Below, piece after piece: positions 6,982 through 15,336 of a stretch of 64,000 nucleotides of DNA. A program made the translations under genes and the position numbers. A model generated the notes under the pieces. The model was not told where the DNA came from and searched no databases. It worked only from the letters and a program-made list of their open reading frames with translations. The DNA comes from Oscillospiraceae bacterium (lineage in GTDB: Bacteria; Bacillota; Clostridia; Oscillospirales; Ruminococcaceae): assembly GCA_902362965.1 (NCBI GenBank), contig CABIYQ010000006.1:1-64000 (forward strand). Reading direction: 5' to 3'. How positions within the stretch are numbered: position 1 is the first letter of the stretch; every line of letters begins with the position of its first letter.

Positions 6982-7105
6982 TAATCCTTAAATTTGCTAA
7001 TTGCAAAGAAATTCATAAAAAAATACTGTCAAGGGCACGAAGTGTGCATTTACCCTTGACAGTATTTTTTTATGAATTAAAATGGAAGTGCAGATTTAAG
7101 GATTA
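6982..7105. repeat. 124-bp nested palindrome, MITE-like
   Basis: The ends TAATCCTTAAATTTGC (6982-6997) and GCAGATTTAAGGATTA (7090-7105) are inverted repeats with one mismatch. Inside is a perfect 26-bp inverted repeat (7010-7035 and 7053-7078) around a 17-base loop. No coding potential is seen. Terminal inverted repeats beginning with TA and a small size suggest a miniature inverted-repeat element. A very strong bidirectional terminator is the alternative. With the recombination site and GGGTCA repeats it accounts for most of the 600 gene-free bases before the tyrosine recombinase. Confidence 0.55.
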
Positions 7106-7188
7106 ATTGTCATATCCGCAGAATATGTGAATAGTATATAATAAGATGTATTAATAGTAGTGCATATTATTGAAATTGACCCATAAAA

Positions 7189-7215
7189 AGTCGCTTAGTT
7201 GGATACTAAGCGACT
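7189..7215 (+). other. lox-like site, left copy
   Basis: Perfect 11-bp arms AGTCGCTTAGT (7189-7199) and ACTAAGCGACT (7205-7215) surround the asymmetric 5-base spacer TGGAT. This is the architecture of a tyrosine recombinase core site. No T-run follows, which argues against a simple terminator. The partner site 1.4 kb away has the reverse-complement spacer. Confidence 0.55.
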
Positions 7216-7373
7216 GACTATTTTCAACTAAATTCTATCTTTATTTTACACGGAATTAGTAAAAAAGTCAAGAAAAAACATAAGTCAAGTCTGAAAAATC
7301 TACAATTTTTATAAATATAAATGTTGGTTTTTAAGTATAGTAAACAATAAAATATGAGATTTATTTTTATTAG

Positions 7374-7391
7374 GGGTCAAAATATGGGTCA
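7374..7391 (+). repeat. GGGTCA repeat before the tyrosine recombinase
   Basis: GGGTCAAAATATGGGTCA lies just before the recombinase ribosome binding site. A near copy, GGGTCAAAATTATGGTCA, follows the gene at 8504-8521. Single related motifs occur at 7176-7186 (inverted) and 8607-8617. Such repeats could be arm-type binding sites for the recombinase's N-terminal domain; this is inference. Confidence 0.45.
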
Positions 7392-7411
7392 GCGGACAGG
7401 AGGTTATATAC

Positions 7412-8503
7412 ATGGCAAAACGTGGAGAAAACATCAGAAAACGAGCAGATGGAAGATGGGAAGGACGATATATCGAAGCATATTCAAGCGATGGAAAAGC
7501 CGTTTACCGTTCTGTTTACGGAAGAACATATACAGAAGTGAAAGAAAAATTATCGTTGAATAAAAAACTTTGCAGTCAAAATATAAGCAATAAAATCAAC
7601 ATGGAAGAATTATTCAAAGAATGGCTTTATATCAAGGAAAAATCAATTAAAATATCCTCAGAAGTAACATATCGTTATCTTATAGACAAACATTTTATTC
7701 CGCATTTCAAAAATGTAAAAGCAATGTACCTCACAAGTGAGCTTGTACAAGATTTTATATCAAAAAATAACCAATTATCGCCCAAAACTGTGTGCGACAT
7801 GATTTCACTTTTAATTCAAATAATAAAGTATGGGCAGTCAAAGAAATATATAAATTACTTTGATTTTGATTCGATTATATATCCAAAATCGCTGAAAGAT
7901 GAACTGCCTGTTTTGAAAAATTCCGAATTTATAAAGCTTGTAAATTATGTACAGACAAACTTTGAAATACAGAAAACAGGAATTTTGCTGTCATTATTTA
8001 TGGGTATCAGATTAGGAGAAATTTGCGCTTTGCAATGGGAAGACGTGAATTTTTATGATGAAACAATTCATATCGGAAAGACAATGCAAAGACTGAAAAA
8101 CTTAGATAAAAATGCTAAGACAAAAACTAAAATTGTGATTGACACTCCTAAAAGTCAAAAGTCGATTCGTGATATTCCGATACCGTCATTTCTGCTTGAA
8201 TTACTTAAAGAGTATAAATCAGGCGATAAATCGTATATTTTAACCAGCACGACTGATTATATTGAGCCACGTTCTTATCAGAAAAAATTTAAAAGTTGTC
8301 TTGAAAATGCAAGAATACCCGATACAAATTTTCATGCATTAAGACATACATTTGCAACAAGGGCAATTGAGCAAGGTTGCGACATTAAAAGTCTTAGTGA
8401 AATGTTAGGACACTCAAGCGTAAAATTCACTATGGAACGCTATGTACACCCATCAAATGAGCATAAAAAAATGAACCTGGAAAAGCTTGCCGTTTTCTAT
8501 TAA
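7412..8503 (+). CDS. Tyrosine recombinase / phage-type integrase
   Basis: A complete 363-residue site-specific recombinase. The N-terminus (residues 1-50) resembles the arm-binding domain of Tn916-type integrases (MAKRGENIRKRADGRWEGRY). A core-binding helical domain covers about 60-155. The catalytic domain has the first arginine in FMGIRLGE (R200), H308 and R311 in HALRH, H334 in LGHSS and the nucleophile Y344 in MERYVHP. The start follows CAGGAGG. The gene lies alone between two lox-like sites with inverted spacers and is bracketed by GGGTCA repeats. It may act on these sites rather than move the whole element, since a serine recombinase lies at the right edge. The frames and all catalytic residues look intact. 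Confidence 0.9.
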   Translation: MAKRGENIRKRADGRWEGRYIEAYSSDGKAVYRSVYGRTYTEVKEKLSLNKKLCSQNISNKINMEELFKEWLYIKEKSIKISSEVTYRYLIDKHFIPHFKNVKAMYLTSELVQDFISKNNQLSPKTVCDMISLLIQIIKYGQSKKYINYFDFDSIIYPKSLKDELPVLKNSEFIKLVNYVQTNFEIQKTGILLSLFMGIRLGEICALQWEDVNFYDETIHIGKTMQRLKNLDKNAKTKTKIVIDTPKSQKSIRDIPIPSFLLELLKEYKSGDKSYILTSTTDYIEPRSYQKKFKSCLENARIPDTNFHALRHTFATRAIEQGCDIKSLSEMLGHSSVKFTMERYVHPSNEHKKMNLEKLAVFY

Positions 8504-8521
8504 GGGTCAAAATTATGGTCA
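8504..8521 (+). repeat. GGGTCA repeat after the tyrosine recombinase
   Basis: GGGTCAAAATTATGGTCA begins at the base after the recombinase stop codon and nearly matches the copy at 7374-7391. The two copies are in direct orientation. Confidence 0.45.
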
Positions 8522-8565
8522 AGGAAAGTGGATTTCTCTCTATTTTGCGTTGTTTCCTAATGAAA

Positions 8566-8593
8566 AGTCGCTTAGTATCCAACTAAGCGAACT
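8566..8593 (+). other. lox-like site, right copy (inverted spacer)
   Basis: AGTCGCTTAGT (8566-8576), spacer ATCCA, then ACTAAGCGA-A-CT (8582-8593, one extra base). The spacer is the reverse complement of TGGAT in the left copy, so the pair is in inverted orientation, which would favour inversion of the 1.35 kb between them over excision. Confidence 0.55.
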
Positions 8594-8663
8594 GATTTCA
8601 CGATTTGGGTCATTATTATGATAACCTATTTTGTGGGAAGTATGCAAATTTGGAGATGGTTTT

Positions 8664-11600
8664 ATGAGAAGTAAAAAAAGAACTATTGGGATTTTGATTG
8701 TGGTTATTGTTGTGTTGTTAGGATTTGCAGGTTCGTTGCTTGTCTATAGAAATAAGTTATCGTCTGAGAATAATTCAGATGTTTATACAGCAGTTGATAA
8801 AGAAATATATGAAAAAATTGTTAATGATGCATTTAAAAACGCAAGTTTAGAAGAAAGAAAAGAGATCGCATTAAATGTTCTTAATACGCTTGAAAGTGAA
8901 AACAAAATTAAAAAAGATTCAATCAAATTTAATGATGAATATAATTGCTATTTTTTCTTATATAGTAATGGTGCAGAGGGCTCTATTATATTAGATGATT
9001 GTTTTTCTTCGCTTGAAACAAATAATAATATTAATGAAGATAATAGTAAAAATGATAGCATATTTGATATTGAAAAAGGCAATTTTGAAAAAAGTATTTC
9101 AAGTAATTATTTTAACAAAACTTATATAGAGAGTGGCAATAACAATGCAAATGGATATATTAAGGAAAATTTATCAACGTATAACTTAACTTATTATCCA
9201 AAATCAGCTTTAATTATTGATTGTATGGATAATGATTACGAACGGAATTTAAATAATGTTCTTTCTCAAACGTGGACTACAAATGATTTAAAAACTGATG
9301 TAAGATCAAACGTTACTGTAGAAGAATTTAAAACAATTCTAAATGGATCTGATGGTCATAGTGGTTATGATTTTATAAATATAGATGCACATGGTTTTAT
9401 AGATTATAATGGTAATCCTACTGTATTTTTACAGGAAGAGATGAATCCATTTGAAAATAATTATTCAGATGATAGGGATGCCAAAAGAATAGGCACAATA
9501 TTTGGCTTTTTGGGTGGGGAATATTATTTAAAATATAATTTTTTTGAATATTATTATTACAATGCATTAACTGATGAAATAATATGGTTAAGTTGTTGCA
9601 AAGGATACACTAATGATATATTGGTTGGAACTCTTGCTAATGATTGTAATGCAAAAGCAGTAATTGGATTAACAGATACAGTAATCGCAGATTATGATAA
9701 TCGAATGAGAGATTTTTTTATTCACAAACTGTTATTTGGATATACTGTAAATGAGTCGTTGAAAGAAGCAAAATCTGTTTATGGTAAAGATGATGCAGAA
9801 TGGTATCTTAGAAAATATAATAAAAAAGATAATACCCCTGCTGAATGTAAAAACTATAATGGCGGAGATGAAACTTTAGTAGAATTAGTAAGCATAAATA
9901 CTAATGAAATGCTTTCGGGTACAGTTACAGACGAAAGCAATAATCCAATAAAAGACGCTGAAATTATAATAAACAATGTACGGGGTATGTCACATGGAAT
10001 TACTGCAACTACAAATGAAAATGGTGAATATACTTTAGAATGTCCGCAAGATAGCTATAAAATAGTTGTTAAGGCTGACGGATATGAAGTTTTTGAAACA
10101 GATGATTTTGTAAATGTAGTCTATGGTGAGGAAAATATATTTAATATCACTTTGAAAAAAGTGATTGAGCCAACTGACCACATTGAACCCACCTTAAACT
10201 ACACAGCAGTAGATTTAATAGAAAAAAACATACCCGAAATAATTTCGCTTATGAATGGAGAATATCAGATTATCAAAACAGAAAATGACGGATATATTTA
10301 CATTCAAAATCAATCTGTATTATCTGGAATGGAATTTTATGTTCAAGTTTCGGGTGACGATATTATATCAGCCAACAATGGCGAAGAAATTCATAGCGAT
10401 ACATTAAAAGCAAAATTAGAATCAGGAGAACTAACCTTAGACGGAATACAAGTCAATAAATCAGGAAAAGTTAGCGAAACTATTCAAGCCGATATGGATT
10501 ATAAATCATGCAGTAAAGTATTAGGTGATTTTAATTGTATCGGTGGTACTGGTGGCTATTTAGGTGGTGACGTAAGTTCTTTATCGTATTATTATAATGA
10601 TAAAAACGCAAAAGTAATATTGAATTTTAATATACCAGAGGAAATTTATAAAGATTTAATCTTGGGTAAAATTAGTTCTGTTTCATCAGAAGAAATGAAA
10701 TCTTATAATCCTAACTTGCGGAATGTTGTTATTAGAAAAGTAGAAACAGTTACTACTATGCAAACAGAAGCAAAAGAAAATCTTATCGAGCTAGTTCCAT
10801 CTGGAAAAATTTCATGTTATGGTGAACATCGTGGAGCAATAACAAATAATGGAGATTTATATCTCTGGGGAAATAACAGCGACGGACAACTTGGAACAGT
10901 TACAGATGAATTTATTAAAGTATATTGGGATAAAAATGGAATCAGTTCAACACCTATAAAAGTAATGGAAAATGTAGCTTGTGCAAGTTTAGGATATGAC
11001 ACAAGTGCAGTAATTACAAATGATGGTAGTCTTTATACATGGGGGTGTGGAAGATATGGAAGATTGGGCAATGGCGATGATGATAATAGTATAGAACCAA
11101 TAAAAATAATGGATAATGCAGTTTCGGTTAGCTTAGGTTTTGAAGCTGGTGCAGTAATTACGAATGATAGCAGTTTATTTGTATGGGGCTACAATCTTTA
11201 TGGATTGGGAAATGGTGATAGTGGTCCATTCAAATCACCAGTCAAAATAATGGATAATGTAAAAAAAGTTAAACTTGGAGGGGATAATGGAGCAGTAATT
11301 ACTAATGATGATGTACTATATATTTGGGGGAGTAATATTTGGGGACAACTTGGAAATGGTGAAACGACAGATAATATGAAATCTCCAGTACAAGTAATGG
11401 ACAAAGTTAAAGATATATCATTTGGAGATTATTATTGTGCAATTTTATCTAATTCAGGTGATATATATATTTGTGGTCGAATAGTAACAAATAAAGGCGT
11501 TATTGGTACAGCTTCAGTTCCGACTAAACTCGAAATATCACAACAAGCAAAAGAAATAAGTTGTTGTGGTAATACGATTTATTTTATAGGAGAAGATGAT

Positions 11601-11798
11601 TGCTTATATGAAATGGTAAAACATAATTCACCGGTAAAAATAATGGAAAATGTAAATTGCATAAGTTCTAATGTTGCAATTACTAACGATGGTTGTATGT
11701 ATACATGGGGGTCAAATGAATGCGGTCAGCTTGGTAACGGAACAACAGAAGATAGTGAAGAACCTATTAAAGTTATGGATAATGTTATGTTATCATAA
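8664..11798 (+). CDS. Membrane-anchored caspase-like protein with RCC1 propeller
   Basis: A 1044-residue protein. A single N-terminal membrane anchor (about residues 8-30) follows RSKKR, so the rest is probably outside the cell. A clan CD (CHAT/C25/caspase-like) fold covers about 180-380: ALIIDCMD strand, catalytic H243 in NIDAHGF, and cysteines 311-312 in IIWLSCCKG followed by AKAVIGLTDTVIADYD. A carboxypeptidase-regulatory-like beta domain (LSGTVTDESNNPIKDAEI) comes next, then an unassigned region. From about residue 710, RCC1 repeats (GAITNNGDLYLWGNNSDGQLG-type units) form a probable beta-propeller. The start is set by GGAG 8 bases before ATG 8664. It probably shares an operon with the membrane gene at 11823. 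Substrate and trigger are unknown. Confidence 0.72.
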   Translation: MRSKKRTIGILIVVIVVLLGFAGSLLVYRNKLSSENNSDVYTAVDKEIYEKIVNDAFKNASLEERKEIALNVLNTLESENKIKKDSIKFNDEYNCYFFLYSNGAEGSIILDDCFSSLETNNNINEDNSKNDSIFDIEKGNFEKSISSNYFNKTYIESGNNNANGYIKENLSTYNLTYYPKSALIIDCMDNDYERNLNNVLSQTWTTNDLKTDVRSNVTVEEFKTILNGSDGHSGYDFINIDAHGFIDYNGNPTVFLQEEMNPFENNYSDDRDAKRIGTIFGFLGGEYYLKYNFFEYYYYNALTDEIIWLSCCKGYTNDILVGTLANDCNAKAVIGLTDTVIADYDNRMRDFFIHKLLFGYTVNESLKEAKSVYGKDDAEWYLRKYNKKDNTPAECKNYNGGDETLVELVSINTNEMLSGTVTDESNNPIKDAEIIINNVRGMSHGITATTNENGEYTLECPQDSYKIVVKADGYEVFETDDFVNVVYGEENIFNITLKKVIEPTDHIEPTLNYTAVDLIEKNIPEIISLMNGEYQIIKTENDGYIYIQNQSVLSGMEFYVQVSGDDIISANNGEEIHSDTLKAKLESGELTLDGIQVNKSGKVSETIQADMDYKSCSKVLGDFNCIGGTGGYLGGDVSSLSYYYNDKNAKVILNFNIPEEIYKDLILGKISSVSSEEMKSYNPNLRNVVIRKVETVTTMQTEAKENLIELVPSGKISCYGEHRGAITNNGDLYLWGNNSDGQLGTVTDEFIKVYWDKNGISSTPIKVMENVACASLGYDTSAVITNDGSLYTWGCGRYGRLGNGDDDNSIEPIKIMDNAVSVSLGFEAGAVITNDSSLFVWGYNLYGLGNGDSGPFKSPVKIMDNVKKVKLGGDNGAVITNDDVLYIWGSNIWGQLGNGETTDNMKSPVQVMDKVKDISFGDYYCAILSNSGDIYICGRIVTNKGVIGTASVPTKLEISQQAKEISCCGNTIYFIGEDDCLYEMVKHNSPVKIMENVNCISSNVAITNDGCMYTWGSNECGQLGNGTTEDSEEPIKVMDNVMLS

Positions 11799-11822
11799 AA
11801 TTAAATTAAAGGAGAATTTAAA

Positions 11823-12305
11823 ATGAAAAAACGGTATAACAAATTGGTGGCATATTTGCTAATGGACTTTTCAGCGCTTATTTTATTACTTCCAGCCGGT
11901 TTGGTAATACAAAGCAGTGAGTTTATTTTAGCAGGTATTATAAGCATAATTCTAACCATTTTATTGACATTGTACATAAACAGCAGAACGCCAAAAGGCG
12001 AACGTGTTGGAACATGGTTTCGTGCATGGTGGCTTGGTTTCAAAATAGCTTTTAAAATTGCTATGTGCTGTACATTAATTCTAATACCTACTATGTTAAA
12101 ATGGAGTATCAATATTGCTTCATGTGATGCGTCCTCAAATTTGAATAATGGAGAACGATTTATTTATGATGAAAATGGAAATATGTACGAAGTAATGAAT
12201 AACGAAAATATTAAAGATGAAAGCGGAAAATGGCACAGGGTATGGACTAATAGTGACGGTTATAAGTTTATAGAAATCAACGGAAATAAAGTTTATTTAA
12301 GATAA
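11823..12305 (+). CDS. Three-TM membrane protein with C-terminal soluble tail
   Basis: A 160-residue protein of unknown function. Hydrophobic segments lie at about residues 9-28, 34-52 and 71-90. They are followed by a polar tail with the repeating pattern GERFIYDENGNMYEV / SGKWHRVWTNSDGYKFIEINGN, which looks like short beta hairpins. AAAGGAG precedes the start by 7 bases, and the gap to the caspase-like gene is only 24 bases. The two are therefore probably co-transcribed and may work together at the membrane. I know of no family with this combination and offer no function. Confidence 0.65.
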   Translation: MKKRYNKLVAYLLMDFSALILLLPAGLVIQSSEFILAGIISIILTILLTLYINSRTPKGERVGTWFRAWWLGFKIAFKIAMCCTLILIPTMLKWSINIASCDASSNLNNGERFIYDENGNMYEVMNNENIKDESGKWHRVWTNSDGYKFIEINGNKVYLR

Positions 12306-12350
12306 TATATTTCCTTATTTCCCACCCCAAAGTCCAAAATATTAAAAAAC

Positions 12351-12390
12351 TCCCCGATATGTTCTTTTAAAACATATCGGGGACTTTTTT
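12351..12390. terminator. Strong bidirectional terminator
   Basis: TCCCCGATATGTT (12351-12363) pairs perfectly with AACATATCGGGGA (12371-12383) and is followed by CTTTTTT. The opposite strand also has a T-run. It separates the convergent caspase and protease/ATPase operons. Confidence 0.92.
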
Positions 12391-12422
12391 AACTATAGGT
12401 CGTTAAGGGGTTAAGGAAAACT

Positions 12423-13313
12423 TTACTTCGCAAGCTCGTCAAATTCTTCAAGATGTTTAATTCTTAGTGTAATTCTTGGGTGACTGGCAATCATTTTTTG
12501 AATAATGGAACTGTTATCGCCCAAAGATATTTTTTCAAGCAAATAAAGTGCTTCAATCATGTCCGTATCATAGCCGATAGAGTAAGAAAACAAATCCGCT
12601 TTAAACTCATTTTTACGGCTGTTTACCGACAAAATCACCTGTAATCCGAAATTCAAAAACCAAATAGAAAACTCAAAATAAAGCCTTATTAAAAGCATTA
12701 ATGCGGAAAAAATACTGCGTTTTCCAGTAAATGCACTCTGAATCCAATCCAATAATAACAAGAATAATCTTGCAATAAGTACAAACACGGAGAGAATACC
12801 ATTTCCAACAATCGCATATATAGTTGCCATTGTATCACCATGTACAAGATGTGCAATTTCATGCCCGATAACTGCTTTTAGTTCATCTTCGGTGAATGTA
12901 TGCATTGCTCCCTTGGTGACTGCAATCGTATTTCTTCCTAACGCCATAGCGTTGACTGTCATATTGTCTATTACGCAAATTTCAATCTTTCTGAGTTTTT
13001 TGTATTTCTCTTTGGCACGTTCATAAACTTCCCCAAATAACGGCTGTAAATATTCTGTTTCCCGTTTCGTTTCAAGCGGGCGAACTCTGTTTAATAACCT
13101 CAAAAGCTTCTCGCCTAACGGACTAAATCCAATGATAAGTGATACTGCATAAACCACAAACACAATTAAAAAACTTTTTTCCGTACCGCCTAAAAGAATC
13201 GATGAAATTACATAGTAAAATATAGAACAAACAAGATAAACCGGGTTATTTTTCCAAAACCGAAAAAGAAAAAGTATACTTCTTTCAATATCGTCAATTA
13301 ATCTGTCAATCAT
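12423..13313 (-). CDS. M48-family membrane zinc metalloprotease (HtpX-like)
   Basis: A 296-residue integral membrane peptidase. Two N-terminal membrane segments (about residues 22-42 and 48-65) precede the catalytic site GHEIAHLVHGD (about 148-158), with two zinc histidines and the catalytic glutamate. A third-ligand glutamate occurs in NEFKADLFSYSIG. Two further hydrophobic stretches lie between these. The family cleaves membrane proteins in quality control, or processes partners in mobile elements. The gene starts 11 bases after the VirD4-like ATPase gene ends, so the two are co-transcribed. Its presence in a transfer operon is unusual, and a role in processing a transfer or surface protein is only inferred. 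Confidence 0.82.
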   Translation of the reverse strand: MIDRLIDDIERSILFLFRFWKNNPVYLVCSIFYYVISSILLGGTEKSFLIVFVVYAVSLIIGFSPLGEKLLRLLNRVRPLETKRETEYLQPLFGEVYERAKEKYKKLRKIEICVIDNMTVNAMALGRNTIAVTKGAMHTFTEDELKAVIGHEIAHLVHGDTMATIYAIVGNGILSVFVLIARLFLLLLDWIQSAFTGKRSIFSALMLLIRLYFEFSIWFLNFGLQVILSVNSRKNEFKADLFSYSIGYDTDMIEALYLLEKISLGDNSSIIQKMIASHPRITLRIKHLEEFDELAK

Positions 13314-13324
13314 AGGAACTCCCC

Positions 13325-14713
13325 CTAAAACGGCTTAAAAACGTGTAATTTACTGTGAAAATATTCGTCTCTTGAAAGAAAAATGCCATATCCCGTTTGT
13401 AACTGCTTTATCTCGTCAGGGTGATATAAAAATTCTCGCACTCGTCTTGCAGAACCAAAGCCCGTTTGTGTGGTGTCAAGTCCTTTCTGCTGTAGCTGAT
13501 ACGTCACTTCCATGGTCTGTCTTGTGCCCAAAATGTTCGCCCAATTTTCGGAATTTATAGCACTATTTTGTCGTAACACAAGATAGTTGTTGCAGTTTTC
13601 AATAATCTGCTGTGTAAAATCTTCGTTTTCTGCACTTGCAAGGTCGGAAAGACTTTGCGTTGCAAGAACACAAGTGACATTTGCACTTCTTGATTTGTTC
13701 ACAAGGTCAATGAGTGTTTTGGAAGCGTATACATTAATTTCATCGAACAAGAAAAATGTTCTGTTATTACTCTGAAAACGCTGACTTATCGCTTTTTTGC
13801 TGTCAATCAAGACTAATCGACCAAAGGCGGGTGATATTTCGGGATAAATGAGCGGATTCAAGATAAATAAAATAATTGCCTTTTCCTGCAATGCTGTTGC
13901 AATATCAATTCCAGTATCAGAGAAAAGTTCTCCCAATTCACTTTCGGAAATGGTTGAAAATCTTGCAATTGAATTTTCTGCAATTTTTCCCGAAGTCTTG
14001 GCGATTTCAAGATTTTCTAAATGTTTTTCTTTGGAAATTCTCTTTTCTTTCACCAACTGCATTGACAGTGCCGAAAATTTATCCAGTTCCATATGTTTTA
14101 CAATCGTTTGGAATGAAAGCGGAATTTCTGCTTTGTTCATCAACAAAATCAATCGCTGTAAATAGCGTTCCGCATTGACCTTGTAATGCTCCTCCGACCA
14201 GTCTGTCATATTGATAAGCATATCTTTTGCAACAGTTGGAGAAGTATTGCAAAAAGGATTATATGTATCTGATAAAGACGGATTTGTTAAATTAATGCAG
14301 TAAATTTTCTTGCGGTAACGCTTGTTTAACTGCGTCAGAACATCTAAAATACTGCCTTTTCCTGTATCTCCTTTGCCGTCTACAATCAGCATGGGAAAGT
14401 CTTTTTTCATGCAGTTCTGCATATAATTGCTGAGTGCAACGGTTTTTCCACTACCGGTAGTTCCGCAAATAAAAATATGCTTTGCATTATCAGGGGAAAA
14501 AATCGGCTTTCTGCCGTTATATCCCAATAATGCGGAATTGGTTTCATTTAAGTTTTTCTGTTTCATTCTTTGTTTCACCCTCTTAAAATCACGGCGAAAA
14601 TTAAACAGCTTTCGCATAAAAACAGTTTGTCTGCAACCGTGGATAATAATACAGATTGGAATTATAAAAATCAGAATTTTTATAATTATTTCATATTTTT
14701 TAAGTCCGTTCAA
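13325..14713 (-). CDS. VirD4/TraG-type coupling ATPase
   Basis: A 462-residue membrane-anchored ATPase related to type IV coupling proteins and to TraG/TraD, which bring DNA to a transfer channel. An N-terminal membrane segment (residues 8-25) is followed by Walker A GTTGSGKT (84-91) and a Walker B strand FFLFDEIN (near 320). Sequence such as ATQSLSDLA is also typical. It is shorter than full conjugative VirD4, with a single membrane helix. The start codon appears to be TTG at 14713 without a close Shine-Dalgarno. A 9-codon frame MIFNLFERT with GAGGTG upstream overlaps it and could couple translation. It forms an operon with the M48 protease. Confidence 0.8.
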   Translation of the reverse strand: MNGLKKYEIIIKILIFIIPICIIIHGCRQTVFMRKLFNFRRDFKRVKQRMKQKNLNETNSALLGYNGRKPIFSPDNAKHIFICGTTGSGKTVALSNYMQNCMKKDFPMLIVDGKGDTGKGSILDVLTQLNKRYRKKIYCINLTNPSLSDTYNPFCNTSPTVAKDMLINMTDWSEEHYKVNAERYLQRLILLMNKAEIPLSFQTIVKHMELDKFSALSMQLVKEKRISKEKHLENLEIAKTSGKIAENSIARFSTISESELGELFSDTGIDIATALQEKAIILFILNPLIYPEISPAFGRLVLIDSKKAISQRFQSNNRTFFLFDEINVYASKTLIDLVNKSRSANVTCVLATQSLSDLASAENEDFTQQIIENCNNYLVLRQNSAINSENWANILGTRQTMEVTYQLQQKGLDTTQTGFGSARRVREFLYHPDEIKQLQTGYGIFLSRDEYFHSKLHVFKPF

Positions 14714-14805
14714 ATAGATTAAAAATCATAGCTTGTCACCTCATAGTAAATTGATTTGTTACATTATATGCCGAAAAATAGGCTTGTATGATGTGGGACA
14801 AGGTA

Positions 14806-14841
14806 TAAAAAATAGAAGTAATGTTTAACATCACTTCTATT
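14806..14841 (-). terminator. Terminator of the 14854 gene
   Basis: ATAGAAGT and ACTTCTAT form the base of a hairpin with an inner ATGTT/AACAT and one mismatch. On the minus strand it is followed by TATTTTTTAT. Confidence 0.75.
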
Positions 14842-14853
14842 AAATTTATATTT

Positions 14854-15261
14854 TTATGATAGATTACATATTTGTTCGCACACTGTATCACTCATTAAAT
14901 ATAGTTCAATACAATCTTTTAATTGTTTTTTACAATCTTGCTGAAGCATAACCTTTTGTAAACTTTTTGCGGATAGTTCATGATAGTTTTTATTTTCAGA
15001 TTCTTCTAATTCTATCAATTCATCAAAGTAGTATTCTCTGATATCTAACAGTGCTTTCATAGATTTAGCGTTTTCAAAACATTGTTTGAGTTCTTCCAGT
15101 TGATTATTCTCTGGAATGCTTCTCCATAAATATAGCATAGAAAGAGCATTTTTCAATTGTCCTTCAAATGTATTTTGGTCGGCTTTTTGATATGTTTGAA
15201 AATATTCTTTGTCCTTTTGAATCAAATTACAATATTGTTTTACTAATTCATCTGTATTCAT
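14854..15261 (-). CDS. Helical hypothetical protein
   Basis: A 135-residue, charged, mostly helical protein (MNTDELVKQYCNLIQKDKEY... to VCEQICNLS) without membrane segments or a signal peptide. It has five cysteines, three of them near the C-terminus. The start follows GAGAGGGAAAG. It lies between the replication-relaxation and coupling-ATPase genes of the element and has its own terminator. I do not recognise a family. A role accessory to transfer is suggested only by position. Confidence 0.6.
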   Translation of the reverse strand: MNTDELVKQYCNLIQKDKEYFQTYQKADQNTFEGQLKNALSMLYLWRSIPENNQLEELKQCFENAKSMKALLDIREYYFDELIELEESENKNYHELSAKSLQKVMLQQDCKKQLKDCIELYLMSDTVCEQICNLS

Positions 15262-15336
15262 TTACTTTCCCTCTCTTTCAACGTTAAATTTTCCTAAAGT
15301 ATATCATATATAGTTTGAAATCTCAACATATAATCG

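Noticed and set aside
7189-8593. The two AGTCGCTTAGT palindromes as ordinary transcription terminators
   Set aside because: Neither is followed by a T-run on either strand, and the reversed spacers around a recombinase gene are better explained as recombination sites. Not fully excluded.
8631-8663. TTG start 11 codons upstream for the caspase-like gene
   Set aside because: No Shine-Dalgarno precedes it, whereas GGAG is well placed for ATG 8664, which also starts a normal membrane anchor.
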